Assembly (NCBI RefSeq): GCF_042477335.2
Contig: NC_091262.1
Location: forward strand, 47,093,001 to 47,157,000
Source: Ovis canadensis
Taxonomy: Eukaryota; Chordata; Mammalia; Artiodactyla; Bovidae
Direction of reading: 5' to 3'
DNA length: 64,000 nucleotides
The position numbers were made by a program, and so were the translations under genes. A model generated the notes under the pieces. The model saw only the letters and a list, made by a program, of their open reading frames with translations, had not been told where the DNA came from and did no database searches. Below, in pieces: positions 1-11,745 of this stretch (position 1 is its first letter; every line of letters begins with the position of its first letter).

Positions 1-31
1 TTATTTACAAAAGCTAAAACATGGAACAATT

Positions 32-235
32 TTCCTGGTGGCTCAGTGGTAAAGTATCCACCTACCAAAGCAAGAGATCTGGGTTCAGTTTGTGAATTGG
101 GACGATCCCCTGGAGAAGGAGAAGGCAACCCACTTCAGTGTTCTTGCCTGGGAAATTCCATGGACAGGGGAGCCTGGTGGGCGCTAGTCTGTGGGGTTTC
201 AGAGAGTTGGACCTGATTGAGTAAACAACAACAAC
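32..235 (+). mobile_element. Bov-tA SINE
   Basis: tRNA-Glu-like head (TTTCCTGGTGGCTCAGTGG) followed by the BovB-derived body and an ACAACAACAAC-type tail. It is flanked by a TSD, aaaacatggaacaatt at 16-31 and the same with one extra g from 236, which sits inside the L1 host. The box A/B region of the head is diverged. Confidence 0.88.
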
Positions 236-487
236 AAAACATGGAAGCAATTCAAGTGTATATCAACAGATGAATGGAGAAACAAAATGTGGTTATATAC
301 ATCCAAAGGAATAGTACTCAGACTAAAAAAGGAAGGAAATTCTGACATATGGTACAACTTGGATGAATTATTATGCTAAGTGAAATAAGCCAGTCACAAA
401 AAGACAAATGTGATTCTGCTGATAGGGGGTTTCTAGAGTAGTCAAACTAATAGAAACAGAAAGAACTGTGGCTGCCAGGGACTTGGT

Positions 488-756
488 TGCTGCTAAGTCA
501 CTTCAGTCGTGTCCGACTCTGTGAGACCCCAGAGACGGCAGCCCACCAGGCTCCCCCGTCCCTGGGATTCTTCAGGCAAGAACGCTGGAGTGGGTTGCCA
601 TTTCCTTCTCCAGTGTGTGAAAGTGCAAAGTGAAAGTGAAGTTGCTCAGTCGTGTCCTACTCTTAGCGACCCCATGAACTGCAGCCTACAAGGCTCCTCC
701 ATCCATGGGATTTTCCAGGCAAGAGTACTGGAGTGGGGTGCCATTGCCGTCTCCGA
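488..756 (-). mobile_element. Bov-A2 SINE (dimer)
   Basis: Two tandem Bov-A monomers on the minus strand, each with the GGCTCC...CCATGGGATTTTCCAGG-type core, starting with the TGCTGCTAAGTC tail remnant. TSD gggacttggt at 478-487 and 757-766, inside the L1 3' UTR. Confidence 0.9.
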
Positions 757-962
757 GGGACTTGGTAGGGGATGGGAAATGGGGTGTTTTTATTTAATAA
801 TGTATATGGAGTTTTGGTTTTGCAAGATGACAAAAATTTGGAGACTGGTAGCACAACAATGTAGATATACTTAACACTATAACTGTATACTTAGAAATTA
901 TTAAAATGGTCAATTTTATGTTATGTGTGTTTTTTTTTTAACCTCAATTAGGAAATAAAAAT

Positions 963-2059
963 GGAGAACTAGTGAAAAAAAATTACTCTGACTGAAGCAA
1001 AGTTTGGAATGACCAGACTAGAGGCAGGCAGGGTTCCTAGCAGAATGTTCCTATAGTCCAATGCTGGAGCTTGAACCAAGTAAGTGGCTTGGAGCTAAAG
1101 GGGCTGTGATAGACTGGATTACTGGGTCAAGTCTTTGCTCCCCTGTAATAGAATTCTCCATCCCCACCCTTGTCATAGTGGGCAGTGAATTCTTTCCCAC
1201 TTTTGACTTTGTGTTTGGAGACTGAAGCGACTTAGCAGCAGCAGCAGCAGCAGCAGGTGACTTGCCTTGCCCAGTAGGAAGTTTGTGAATCTGACAAGAG
1301 AAGCTTTGAAATGTGCTTGCTCAATAGGACATGCCCTCTTGTGCTGCAGTTATCTGTCACGATAAGAACATTCCCCGAATAGCTGCTGCTCCTTCAGTCT
1401 GGGTCCTGGAATGAGTGTCCAGGAATAGACCATACGCCCTGGGTAGCACAAATCCAAGGAGAATGAGTGATATGTAGAGTACACCTGAACTCAGTCTGGC
1501 TTGGAGCCTGAAGCTAGATGATTCAAGGCACAGCTGACTCACACACACATGAGCATGACAGTGTGTGATTATTGTTTTAAGCTTCTGAATGGTTTTGGTT
1601 TGGTTTGGTTTTTGGTATAGAACAAGTAATCATTTTATAATGGCACTTAAGGTACACTTTCAACTTTATACGGTGTTTCATGTTAATTACATCTCAATAA
1701 AGCTGGGGAAAAAATGGCATTTAGCAGGCTTTTATAAATTTAAGTACCATTTTGCTGATAACAAAGCTTACTATCCAGCAACATCCAATCCCCAAACACA
1801 GAAGACATTCCAAAGTAGTCAGGAGAGTGCCGAGATGGTTTAACAGACAGCTAGCAAAAGCACAGAGTAAAGAATCCCAGGAGATCATTTCACAGATGGC
1901 AGTACAGAAGCCTAAGACCTGAGCTGCAGTTCATATCAGGGTATTGGTATCATTACTGTAGGAAAACACAATCAGTGTGTTTAGAATAATCTTTCTGGAG
2001 TGACCTGAGTCTGGGGATTGAAATGAATATAAATATTTCTTACTGGTTGGGATTATTTA
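963..2059. other. Mostly unassigned sequence
   Basis: No gene seen. About 1560-1722 resembles another old L1 tail, including a short TTTGG run (about 1592-1615) and an ATCTCAATAAAGCTG-type end. 1000-1550 may be an ancient LTR or DNA transposon, but I cannot name it. 1724-2059 holds nothing I recognise. Confidence 0.4.
1221..1256 (+). repeat. Bov-A2 tail remnant with (AGC)n
   Basis: The last few bases of a Bov-A2 (ACTGAAGCGACTTAG) followed by about seven AGC units. Only the tail of the SINE is present; no convincing TSD is visible. Confidence 0.7.
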
Positions 2060-3078
2060 GTTCAGTTCAGTTCAGTCACTAAGTCATGTCTGACTCTTTG
2101 AGACCCAATGGACTGCAGCATGCCAGGCTTCCCTGTCCATCACCAACTCCTGGAGCCTACTCAAACTCATGTCCATCAAGTCAGTGATGCCATCCAACCA
2201 TCTCATCCTCTGTCGTCCCCTTTTCCTTCTGCCTTCAATCTTTCCCAGCATCAGGATCTTTTCCAGTGAGTCAGTTCTTCGATCAGATGGCCAAAGTATT
2301 GGAGTTTCAGCTTCAGCATCAGTTCTTCCAATGAATATTCAGGACTGATTTCCTTTAGGATGGACTGGTTGGATCTCCTTGCAGTCCAAGGGACTCTCAA
2401 GAGTCTTTTCCAACACCACAGTTCAAAAGCATCAGTTCTTCGGCACTCAGCTTTCTTTGTAGCCCAACTCTCACATCCGCACATGACTACTGGAAAAACT
2501 ATAGCCTTGACTAAATGGACCTTTTTTGGCAAAGTAATGTCTCTGCCTTTTAATATGCTGTCTAGGCTGGTCATAGCTTTCCTTCCAAGGAGCAAGCATC
2601 TTTTAATTTCATGGCTGCAGTCACCATCTGCAGTGATTTTGGAGTCCCCCCAAAAAGTCTGTCACTGTTTTCATTGTTTCCCCATCTATTTGACATGAAG
2701 TGATGGAATTGGATGCCATGATCTTAGTTGTCTGAATGTTGAGTTTTAAACCAATTTTTTCACTCTCCTCTTTCACTTTCATCAAGAGGCTCTTTAGTTC
2801 TTCTCCACTTTCTGCCATAAGGGTGGTGTTATCTGCATATCTGCTGCTGCTACCGCTAGGTCACTTCAGTCGTGTCTGACTCTGTGCAACCCCATAGACG
2901 GCAGCCCACCAGGCTCCCCCATCCCTGAGATTCTCCAGGCAATGCATATCTGAGGTTATTGGTATTTCTCCTGGCAATCCTGATTCCAGCATGTGCTTCA
3001 TCCAGCCCAGCGTTTCACATGATGTACTCTGCATATAAGTTAAATAAGCAAGGTGACAATATACAGCCTTGACGTACT
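2060..3078 (-). mobile_element. BovB (RTE) fragment, 3' half
   Basis: Starts at the BovB 3' terminus (CTGAA repeats on the minus strand) and runs back into the reverse transcriptase (RT) region, stopping near 3078. Minus-strand reading frames include the C-terminal RT-side stretches KVHLVKAIVFPVVMCGCESW and [20 protein letters not shown], separated by stops and frameshifts. A weak TSD-like attatttrg lies at about 2051-2060 and 3079-3088. A Bov-A2 is inserted at 2843-2942. Not functional. Confidence 0.9.
2843..2942 (-). mobile_element. Bov-A2 SINE monomer inside BovB
   Basis: One Bov-A unit with a TGCTGCTGC tail on the minus strand. TSD tgcatatct at 2834-2842 and 2943-2951; removing the insert restores the BovB sequence, so the SINE is younger than the BovB. 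Confidence 0.9.
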
Positions 3079-3088
3079 TAATTATTTG

Positions 3089-3529
3089 GTTAAGATGCTA
3101 TTTAGAATAAACATTATCGTTTGTAATGAGTTACTGGTCCCTGAAGGATGGAAGGGGCTCAGAATAGTTAAGTTGCCCCCGCAAGGCAGTTGGTCTTCTG
3201 GAGAAATGGTGTTAAATGGAGGACTTGGTATACATCTCTGTTGCTGGCAGTTCAGATATTCGTTAGCAGCAGTAGCTTAGACAGCCGTGGCTAGTGGGAA
3301 CCTGCACTTTTTGTTGGGCTCACGCATGGCCTCCATCCCTCTGACTATGGCTGCTTCCTTCGTGTGACCATTGTGAGAGCACCAGGGTGGCCAGCGACGG
3401 AAGCTGGCTAATGTCAGATGGGCAAGTCATCTCGGTGCCTTCTCCATGGTGGGTAACTTCTGCTTCTGAGTTTTGGAGGGTCATTTGTTACACAGCCTCA
3501 TTTTAGCTCTAACAGACGAATATAGAGGC
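3089..3529. other. Unassigned sequence
   Basis: No gene or repeat that I can name with confidence. The piece at 3280-3470 is GC-richer and could be part of an ancient LTR. Confidence 0.3.
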
Positions 3530-3670
3530 ATTAAAATTTTATTATGGAAAATTTCAGACATATACAAAGCTAGGAGAAATAATATGATGAAACTCTGGTT
3601 ACCCCTGTCTCATATGGTTAGTCTTGTTTTCACCTATACCCTTGCCCACTTTTCCTTCAACTCTGGATTA

Positions 3671-4022
3671 CCTTTTTTTAAAAATTAATTAATTTATTTA
3701 TTTTTGGCCGTGCTGGGTCTTCCTTGCTGTGCAGGTTTTCTCTAGTTGCAGCGAGTAGGGGCTACTCTCCAGCTGTGATTTGCGGGCTTCTCATTGTGGA
3801 GGCTTCTGCTGCAGAGCATGGGCTCTAGGGCATGCAGGCTTTGGTAGCCGCAGCACGTGGGCTCAGTAGTTGTGGCACCTGGACTCTACAGCACAGGCTC
3901 AGTAGCTGTGGCACACGGACTTAGTTGCCCTGTGCAGCATGTGGGATCTTCCTGGACCAGAATGCAGAATGTCTTCTGCATTGGCAGGCAGATTCTTTAC
4001 CACTGAGCCATCAGGGAAACCA
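3671..4022 (-). mobile_element. CHR-type tRNA-derived SINE, full length
   Basis: Minus-strand SINE: A-rich tail seen as TTTTTTTAAAAATTAATT, body with TTGCAGCGAGTAGGGGCTAC, and a tRNA-like head ending ACTGAGCCATCAGGGAAACC. TSD ctggatta at 3663-3670 and 4023-4030 within the L1 host. This family is older than Bov-tA. Confidence 0.85.
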
Positions 4023-4265
4023 CTGGATTATCTCAAAGCAAGTTCAAAAGATCATGTATTTTTTCTGTAAATATTTCAGTATGCAGCTCCAAAAGATAAG
4101 GAATTAAACAAAATAATACAAAAAATCAATAGTAATTCATTAATAGAAACAGCAATCTATTCAGAGTTCATACTTCTTTATCTTATAATTTTCCTTTTTT
4201 TCATTTTTCTTTTTTAAATTGTTGTTTGAATTGGGCTCCAAATAATATCCAAATAATAACAAATG

Positions 4266-4717
4266 CTAAAATAACAAGGCTATGGTTTTTCCAGTAGTCA
4301 TGTATGGATGTGAGAGTTGGACTGTGAAGAAGGCTGAGCGCTGAAGAATTGATGCTTTTGAACTGTGGTGTTGGAGAAGACTCTTGAGAGTCCCTTGGAC
4401 TGCAAGGAGATCCAACCAGTCCATTCTGAAGGAGATCGACCCCGGGAGTTCTTTGGAAGGAACGATGCTAAAGCTGAAACTCCAGTACTTTGGCTACCTC
4501 ATGTGAAGAGTTGACTCATTGGAAAAGACTCTGATGCTGGGAGGGATTGGGGGCAGGAGGAGAAGGGGACGACAGAGGATGAGATGGCTGGATGGCATCA
4601 CTGACTCGATGGACGTGAATCTGAGTGAACTCCGGGAGTTGGTGATGGACAGGGAGGCGTGCTGCGATTCATGGGGTCACACAGAGTCGGACACGATTGT
4701 GTGACTGAACTGAACTG
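4266..4717 (+). mobile_element. BovB 3' end fragment
   Basis: About 440 bases of BovB from the C-terminal RT side to the CTGAACTGAACTGAA terminus. TSD aataacaaatg at 4255-4265 and 4718-4728. The first 10 bases after the 5' TSD are not BovB and may be filler. Stops break the reading frame. Confidence 0.92.
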
Positions 4718-5215
4718 AATAACAAATGTGTACTGTGCTTGGTTGATGAACCTTAAATCTCTAGGCTCCCCCACCATCTATCTTGTAAAGCTGTTTTGTT
4801 AAATAAATTGGATCATTCATCATTGTAGTTTGCCGCAGTCTGAACTTGGCTGATTTTATCCCTGTAGCACCATTTAATATGTTCTTTTGTCCTCTGTATT
4901 TTCTGTAAATTGAACAAATTAAAAAAACAATTATTTTGAAAGATTGCTTCTTAGGTGATGATGCGTGCTCCCATCAGAAGCACATAATCTCTGGTTGGCT
5001 GTCATTTTTTGACATTTGCAACCATTGACGTTCATTGCCTGGATTCATGAGGGTCTACAAAATGGTGATATTTTAACCACATCATTTATTCTTCCTTCAT
5101 TAGCAGGCATATTTCTACAAAGTGAAACTTCCCCTCGTTGATTATTTAGTTATCTGGAAGGAGAAATCATATACAAAAGAGAGGATAAATATTTGATGCT
5201 TTCCTTTTATTTCCT

Positions 5216-5460
5216 GGTTGCCTAGCAGCCTTCCTAAAGGGACTGTGGGGAAATTAACAAAATGGCGCCAGACAGGCTCTCTTGCTCTATGCTCTCATAG
5301 CCTCTTGCCCCAGGTGCTGTAAACAGTAACTTTGGATGGCTATGTAACAGCTGAGATTGCTTATGGCGCTGCACACGCACCTCATGAGGTGCTCCTCTGG
5401 TCACGGGTTACTTTGTGTGGTTATCATGGTTATGTTTTGTGAGGTTGTGTTATGGCTACA
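5216..5460. other. Unassigned sequence, possibly an old LTR piece
   Basis: Contains AAAATGGCGCC (about 5260), a motif common in retroviral U3 regions, but no TG...CA ends or TSD could be set. No gene. Confidence 0.25.
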
Positions 5461-6701
5461 TTCAGTTCAGCTCAGTTCAGTCACTCAGTCATGTCTGACT
5501 CTTAGCAACCCCATGGACTGCAGCACAGCAGGCCTCCCTGTCCATCACCAACTCCTGGAGTTTACCCAAACTCATGTCCATTGAGTCAGTGATGCCATCC
5601 ACCATCTCATCCTCTGTTGTCCCCTTCTCCTCCTGCCCTTAGTCTTTCCCAGCATCAGGGTCTTTTCAAATGAGTCATCTCTTTGCATCAGATGGCCAAA
5701 GTATTGGAGTTTCAGCTTCAACATCAGTCCTTCCAATGAACACTCAGGACTGATCTCCTTTAGGATGGACTGGCTAGATCTCCTTGCAGTCCAAGGGACT
5801 CTCAAGAGTCTTCTCCAACACCACAGTTCAAAAGCATCAATTCTTTGGCACTCAGCTTTCTTTATAGTCCAACTCTCACATCCATACATGACCAGTGGAA
5901 AAACCATAGCCTTGACTAGATGGACCTTTGTTGGCAAAGTAATGTCTCTGCTTTTTAATATGCTAAGTTGGTCATAACTTTCCTTCCAAGGAATAAGCAT
6001 CTTTTAATTTCATGGCTGCAGTCACCATCTGCAGTGATTTTGGAGCGCCCCCCAAATTAAGCCTGACACTGTCTCCACTGTTTCTCCATATATTTTCCAT
6101 GAAGTGATGGGACCAGATGCCATGATCTTAGTTGTCTGAATATTGAGCTTTGAGCCAACTTTTTCACTCTCCTCTTTCACTTTCATCAAGAGGCTTTTTA
6201 GTTCCTCTTCACTTTCTGCCATAAGGGTGGTGTCATCTGCATATCTGAGGTTATTGATATTTCTCCCGGCAATCTTGATTTCAGCCAGTGCTTCATCCAG
6301 CCCAGCGTTTCTCATTATGTACTCTACATATAAGTTAAATAAGCAGAGTGACAATATACAGCCTTGATGTACTCCTTTTCCTATTTGGAACCAGTCTTGT
6401 TCCATGTCCAGTTCTAACTGTTGCTTTCTGACCTGCATACAGATTTCTCAGGAGGCAGGTAGGCGGTCTGGTATTCCCATCTCTCGAAGAATTTTCCACA
6501 GTTTATTGTGATCCACACAGTCAAAGGCTTTGGCATAGTCAATAAAGCAGAAATAGACATTTTTTTGGAACTCTCTTGCTTTTCCGATGATCGAATGGAT
6601 GTTGGTAATTTGATCTCTGGTTCTTCTGCTTTTTCTAAATCCAGCTTGAACATCTGGAAGTTCACTGTTCACGTATTGCTGAAGCCTGGCTTGGAGAATT
6701 T
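5461..6701 (-). mobile_element. BovB fragment, RT to 3' end
   Basis: Minus-strand BovB of about 1.24 kb, from the 3' terminus (5461) back to the start of the RT domain. Reading frames include QAGFRKSRRTRDQITNIHS, the FIDYAKAFDCVDHNKLWKIL block and [17 protein letters not shown] with the YADD catalytic motif, spread over three frames. The 5' edge passes directly into L1 at 6702. Confidence 0.92.
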
Positions 6702-7005
6702 TGATGGTTGAGTAATAGTCTATTGTACATATATGTACCATATCTTCTTTATCCATTCCTCTGTTGATGGGCATTTAGGTGGCTTCCATGTCTTGGCTAC
6801 TGTATACAGTGCTGCAATGAAAATTGGGGTGCACACGACTTTTTGGATCATGTTTCTCTCCAGATCTATGCCCAAGAGTTGGAATGCAGGGTCATATGGT
6901 AGCCTTATTTTTAGTTTTTAAAGAAACCTTCATACAGTTCTCCATAGTAGCTGTATCAATTTACATTCCCACCAACAGTATAGGAGGGTGCCCTTCTCTG
7001 CACAC
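6702..7005 (-). mobile_element. L1 fragment (3' part of ORF2 / 3' UTR)
   Basis: Minus-strand L1: antisense of the familiar segment around CCATTCCTCTGTTGATGGGC and TTTACATTCCCACCAACAG. It starts abruptly at the BovB 5' edge and fades near 7005; the more 3' part of this L1 is not found on the other side of the BovB. Confidence 0.8.
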
Positions 7006-7540
7006 TGTAGAGCCACTCTTGATCAGTGGAAGACAGGAGCAAATAATAAATGCTTCTCTCTTTAGGCTCCATTTCGCAAAGCTCCTTGTAGATGATCCTG
7101 TGAGCATCCAGGAAGTATCAGAGGTCCCCTTGATCCTATATTGGCTTTTGTTTCTTTGTTTCACTCTCATCCCTCACTCCTCCTCCCTGGTGTCAGATTA
7201 ACTAAATGCAAGTTTTTGTCTGAAGCTCTGCTCTTAGGAGAACCCAAACAGAACAGGAAAGAGAAGAAAAGGTCTTAGGTCTGGGCCTGGGAAGGAGGTT
7301 ACCAAAGACCCCTCTGCTCCCCCCAATTTGGAACTTTTCAAAAGTCAGAGCTCTAGGAGAGAAACAGGGTGAGAAAATGCCCACTCACTCACAGAAGAGT
7401 TTCCTGTATTCACTTGGCTTTGGGTGGTGTAGGAACACAGGGAATAAAAAAAGCCCATCAGGATTCCTGATATAAACCAAATTCATGCAGAGGGAAGCCC
7501 TAAATCATATTCTTTGTGTGACTGGAAAAAATCCAAGCCA
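7006..7540. other. Unassigned sequence
   Basis: No gene, LTR end or SINE seen. Short reading frames on both strands have no recognisable domain. Confidence 0.3.
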
Positions 7541-7812
7541 AAAATTTATTTAAGTAGTTCTGAGGTGGAAGTACTTCTAGGTGATGGACAAAAGCAAAGC
7601 AAACCCTCTCTGGAAGAACATATTTTAAATATAGATCTCAAAGAATTCCAAAGAACATTAAGCTTATAATCAAAAGTAAAATAAACAACAACAACAAAAA
7701 CCTCATGGGGAAACAAACCACAAGGATCATCAATCAGCACAAACAGTATATTGAACATATAGAAGGTGAGGCCTACGAATACTGCACCAAATGGGATGAA
7801 GAGATTCAGAAT

Positions 7813-8671
7813 CAGTTCAGTTCAGCCACTCAGTCATGTCTGACTCTTTGCAACCCCCTGAACTACAGCACGCCAGGCCTCCCTGTCCACCACCAATTCC
7901 CAGAGTCCACCCAAATCCATGTCCACTGAGTTGGTGATGCCATCCAACCATCTCATCCTCTGTCGTCCCCTTCTCCCCCTGCCCTCAGTCTTTCCCAGCA
8001 TCAGGGTCTTTTCCAATGAGTCAGCTCTTCGGAGTTTCAGCTTCAACATCACTCCTTCCAATGAACACCCAGGACTGGTCTGCTTTAGGATGGACTGGTT
8101 GGATCTCCTTGCAGTCCAAGGGATTCTCAAGAGTATTCTCCAACATCACAGTTCAGAAGCATCAATTCTTGGTGGCACTCAGCTTTCTTTATAGTCCGAC
8201 TCTCACATCCATACATGACCACTGGAAAAACCATAGCCTTGACTAGATGGATCTTTGTTGACAAAGTGATGTCTCTGCTTTTGAATATGCTATCTAGGTT
8301 GGTCATAACTTTCCTTCCAAGGAGTAAGTGTCTTTTAATTTCATGGCTGCAATCACCATCTGCAGTGACTTTGGAGCCCAGAAAAATAAAGTCAGCCACT
8401 GTTTCCACTGTTCCCCCATCTGTTTGCCATGAAGTGATGGGACCGGATGCCATGATCTTCGTTTTCTGAATGTTGAGCTTTAAGCCAACTTTTTCACTCT
8501 CCTCTTTCATTTTCATCAAGAGGCTCTTTAGTTCTTCACTTTCTGCCATAAGGGTGGTGTCATCTGCTTATCTGATATTATTGATATTTCTCCCGTCAAT
8601 CTTGATTCCAGCTTGTGCTTCCTCCAGCCCAGTGTTTCTCATGATGTACTCTACATATAAGTTAAATAAGC
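7813..8671 (-). mobile_element. BovB fragment, 3' part
   Basis: Minus-strand BovB from its 3' terminus (7815) to the middle of RT. TSD agattcagaat at 7802-7812 and 8672-8682, so the integration is clean. The frames at 8127-8549 ([20 protein letters not shown]) and 7834-8130 lie in different phases. About 30 bases are missing near 8028-8030 relative to other copies, where the KLQYFGHLM block should be. Confidence 0.93.
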
Positions 8672-9158
8672 AGATTCAGAATAGGAAATAATTATTTTAA
8701 TATATCTGAAGAAGTTTAAAAAGATATTGAAAATATGATGACAGAATAATAAATTAACAAAATTAGCCATGTTTGAATACAAATCAGATAAAAGTTCTAG
8801 AAATGAAAATTGTGATAATAAAAATTTAAAAAAATAATTTAAATTATAAACATCAAAGGACAAGGTGAAATGCAGAATAAGACAAAGTTGAAGAAAGAAT
8901 TAGTAAATTGAAATACAAAGCTTAAGAAATTACCAAGAATTCAGCAACGAATGATAAAAATGTGAGATAAGAAAGAGAAATTAAGAGGCATGGAAGAAAT
9001 TTAACATTTATTCATGATAAAACATCTCAGCAAACTAAGAATTAAGGAAACTTCCACAACTCAGTGAAAGACATCCACCAAAAGCCTACACCTATTGTCT
9101 AATTTATGGTGAAAGACTGAATGCTTTCTATTCAAGATCAAGAAAAAGCAAAGATGTA

Positions 9159-9345
9159 TGCTCTTGGGACTTCCCTGGTGGTTCAGTGCCTATGACTCCA
9201 CGCTCCCAGTGCAGGGGGCCTGGGTTTGATCCCTGGTCAGGAAACTAGATCCCACAAACTGCAACTAAGAGTTTGCATGTCAGAACTAAAGATCCCATGT
9301 GCTGCAACTAAGACCTACTGCAGCAAATAAACAAATATTTTTTAA
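9159..9345 (+). mobile_element. CHR-type tRNA SINE
   Basis: GGGACTTCCCTGGTGGTTCAG head, tRNA-like CTGGGTTTGATCCCTGG box B, and an AAATAAACAAATATTTTTT tail. TSD aaagatgta at 9150-9158 and 9346-9354 in L1. Confidence 0.88.
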
Positions 9346-9590
9346 AAAGATGTACCCTCTCTTCACTCCTATTGAACATTTAACCAGATGTCCTTTCCGG
9401 TGCAATGCCAGAGAAAAGAGATGAAAGGCATGCAGGTAGTAAAGGAAGAGGTAAATCTGTTTCTAATACCGAAAAATCATAATTGACTGTATATAAAAAT
9501 ACTAATATCTACAAAAAACCATTATAACAAATGAATTTAGCAACTGTATAGGATACAAGGTCATCATAGAAAGAGTTATTGTATTTCTAT

Positions 9591-9713
9591 TTATTTTTTT
9601 GGCTGTTCTGTGTAGCATGTGGGATCTTAGTTCCCCAACCAGGAACTGAACCTGGACTCCCTGCAGTAGAAGTATAGAGTCTTAACCACTGGACTGCCAG
9701 GCAAGCCCCACCA
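9591..9713 (-). mobile_element. CHR-type tRNA SINE, short
   Basis: Minus-strand SINE of about 120 bases with the tail at TTATTTTTTTGGCTG and the tRNA head ending GGACTGCCAGGCAAGCC. Perfect 13-base TSD attgtatttctat at 9578-9590 and 9714-9726. Confidence 0.9.
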
Positions 9714-9828
9714 ATTGTATTTCTATAAATATTAACAATTTTAAAAATTTACATAGTATCATTTACAATAGCATAAAATACATGAAATACTTGGTATAAT
9801 TCTTGGTATAAATACTTGGCATAAACCA

Positions 9829-9996
9829 TGCAGGAAACACAGGTTTGATTCCTGGGTCAGGAAGATTCTCTGGAGAAGGAAAAGGCAACCTACTCCAATA
9901 TTCTTGACTGGAAAATCCCATGGACTGAAGAGCCCGGTAGGCTATGTCCATGGGGTTGCAAAGAGTTGATATGACTTAGCAACTAAACAACAACAA
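9829..9996 (+). mobile_element. Bov-tA SINE, head partly lost
   Basis: Plus strand; box B CAGGTTTGATTCCTGGG, body GGCAACCTACTCCAATATTC and tail AACAACAACAAG. The first part of the tRNA-like head is missing. Lies in L1. Confidence 0.85.
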
Positions 9997-10349
9997 GACA
10001 TTTACAATAGCATAAAAGCTTGAAATACTTGGTATAAATCTAGCAAAATGTATGCAAGCTTGGTATGCTGAAATCAACATGATGAGAAAAACTAAAGAAG
10101 ACCTAAATAAATGCTGATGGATTAGAAACATCAAGAGACCAATCCTTCCCAACGTAATCTATAGATTTAAGGCAATTCCAATAAAAATTCCAGCATGTTC
10201 TTTCATAGAAATCAACAAGATGATTCTAAAATAAGTATAAAAATACAAAGGACCTTGAATATCCAAAACAGCTTTGAAAAAAAAGAACTTTGCCACCTTT
10301 ATTTCAAGATTTACTATAAAGCTACAATATTCAAGAGAGTATAGAAAAG

Positions 10350-10553
10350 AAGAAAGAAAGTGAAGTCGCTCAGTCATGTTCGACTCTTTGCGATCCCATG
10401 GACTGTAGCCTATCAGGCTCCTCTGTCCATGGGATTTTCCAGGCAAGAGTGCTGGAGTGGATTGCCATTGCCTTCTCCAGGGGATCTTCCCAACCCAGGA
10501 ATTGAACCCGGGTCTCCCCCATTGCAGGCAGATGCTTTACCATCTGAGCCACC
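10350..10553 (-). mobile_element. Bov-tA SINE
   Basis: Minus-strand Bov-tA with complete body and tRNA-Glu-like head (ATTGAACCCGGGTCTCCC box B antisense). The flanks are L1; no clear TSD beyond a few bases. Confidence 0.88.
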
Positions 10554-10794
10554 ATATACAGATATCAGTGAAATTGTTAAAGTAATTAAACAAAGAGGCC
10601 ATCAGATTGAGGTGACTCTAGTGCCTTGTAAGCACACCAAAATCTAATTCAGAGTAAATTTCTGTAAGTGCCTCAAGGTTAAGAAATTGAAACTAAAGAA
10701 CAACCGATCACAAACAGCCAAATAAGGCAACTGCTTAAGTTATAGCATATCAAATAATTTCCTTGCTTTGCTTCCATGTATGCATGACTGAGGG

Positions 10795-10956
10795 ACTTCA
10801 CTTTCACTTTTCACTTTCATATATTGGAAAAGGAAATGGCAACCCACTCCAGTGTTCTTGCCTGGAGAATCCCAGGGACAGGGGAGCCTGGTGGGCTGCC
10901 GTCTATGGGGTCGCACAGAGTCGGACACGACTGAAGCGACTTAGCAGCAGCAGCAG
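10795..10956 (+). mobile_element. Bov-A2 SINE, 3' monomer
   Basis: Plus-strand Bov-A unit from CACTTTCACTTTTCACTTTC through TCGGACACGACTGAAGCGAC to an (AGC)n tail at about 10943-10956. No coding relevance. Confidence 0.88.
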
Positions 10957-11745
10957 CATGCTGCTAAGCTTTTGTGCATAGCTCCTGCTTGTAGAGAGCT
11001 CCTAACCACTTGGGTTGGTACTGCCCAATTTGAATGAATGTTTACTCAAATAAACTCTTCCAAATTTTACTGTACTTTATCTTTTAACAGGTTAGAATTG
11101 AGAATAAAAAGGTAAGCTCACACATATATGGTCAACTGATTTTTGATAAAGGTGTCAAGTCAAGTCAACTCAATGGACAAATAATATTCTTTTCAACAAA
11201 TTATACTGGAACAATTGGACAGTCATTAAAAAACAAAAAAAAGAAGAACCTCAACTCAAATCACACATTTAAAAATTAACTCGAAATGGACCACAGATAG
11301 AAATGTAAACCTAAACTATAAATCTTCTAAAAAAACAGTAGAAAAATCTTTGTGAACATAGGTCAGGCAAAGTTTTCTCAGATAGTATACCAAAAGCACA
11401 ATCGATATGGAAAAAAATCAATAAACTGTATTTCATAAATGTTTTTAAGGTTTTGCTTTTCAAATACTATTAAACAGATGAAAAGACAAGCCTCAGCCTG
11501 AGAGAAAATATTTACAATATACATATTTGTTATAGGACTAGTATCCAGAGTGTATGAAGAATTCCCAAAAGTCACTAACAGGAAGGGGAATTTCTGTCTG
11601 AGGTGGCATGAAGAGGTTGGCAAATATTTTCCCTAAAAAACAAATATAAAGCTGGACACATAAAAAACAAAAACAAAACAAAATAACCTTTGCAGTGGTT
11701 CGGTGATTAGCCAAAGGCAAACAACAAATTGAGAATCATATATTC

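Larger units (their letters stand above)
1..962 (+). mobile_element. Old L1 3' end, interrupted by two SINEs
   Basis: Bases 1-31, 236-487 and 757-962 read as one L1 tail: end of ORF2 region, then 3' UTR with the features typical of old mammalian L1 3' ends (a run about a tail-less AT-rich segment ending near AATAAA-like sequence at 950-960). The pieces join cleanly once the two SINEs at 32-235 and 488-756 are removed. No coding capacity remains. The subfamily (L1MA to L1MD range) is a guess from memory. Confidence 0.75.
3530..5215 (-). mobile_element. Old L1 3' UTR, interrupted
   Basis: Three blocks (3530-3670, 4023-4265, 4718-5215) match, from memory, the long AT-rich 3' UTR of old L1M elements in antisense (for example the ATTTCAGTATGCAGCTCC and CCATTGACGTTCATTGCCT neighbourhoods). 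They become continuous when the CHR SINE and the BovB piece are removed. Confidence 0.65.
7541..11745 (+). mobile_element. Old L1/HAL1-like element, heavily interrupted
   Basis: Plus-strand A-rich L1 sequence. 7541-7812 and 8672-9158 are ORF1-like. 9027 onward reads as ORF2 (AAGACATCCACCAAAAGCC region), continuing at 9355-9577, 10000-10345 and about 11100-11745 (CATATATGGTCAACTGATTT region). Breaks are one BovB and several SINEs. No open frame of useful length survives. Confidence 0.7.

Noticed and set aside
10481-10553. tRNA-like sequences at many places (for example here, 31287-31350, 38430-38500)
   Set aside because: They are the tRNA-Glu-derived heads of Bov-tA and CHR SINEs, without intact cloverleaf or processing context.
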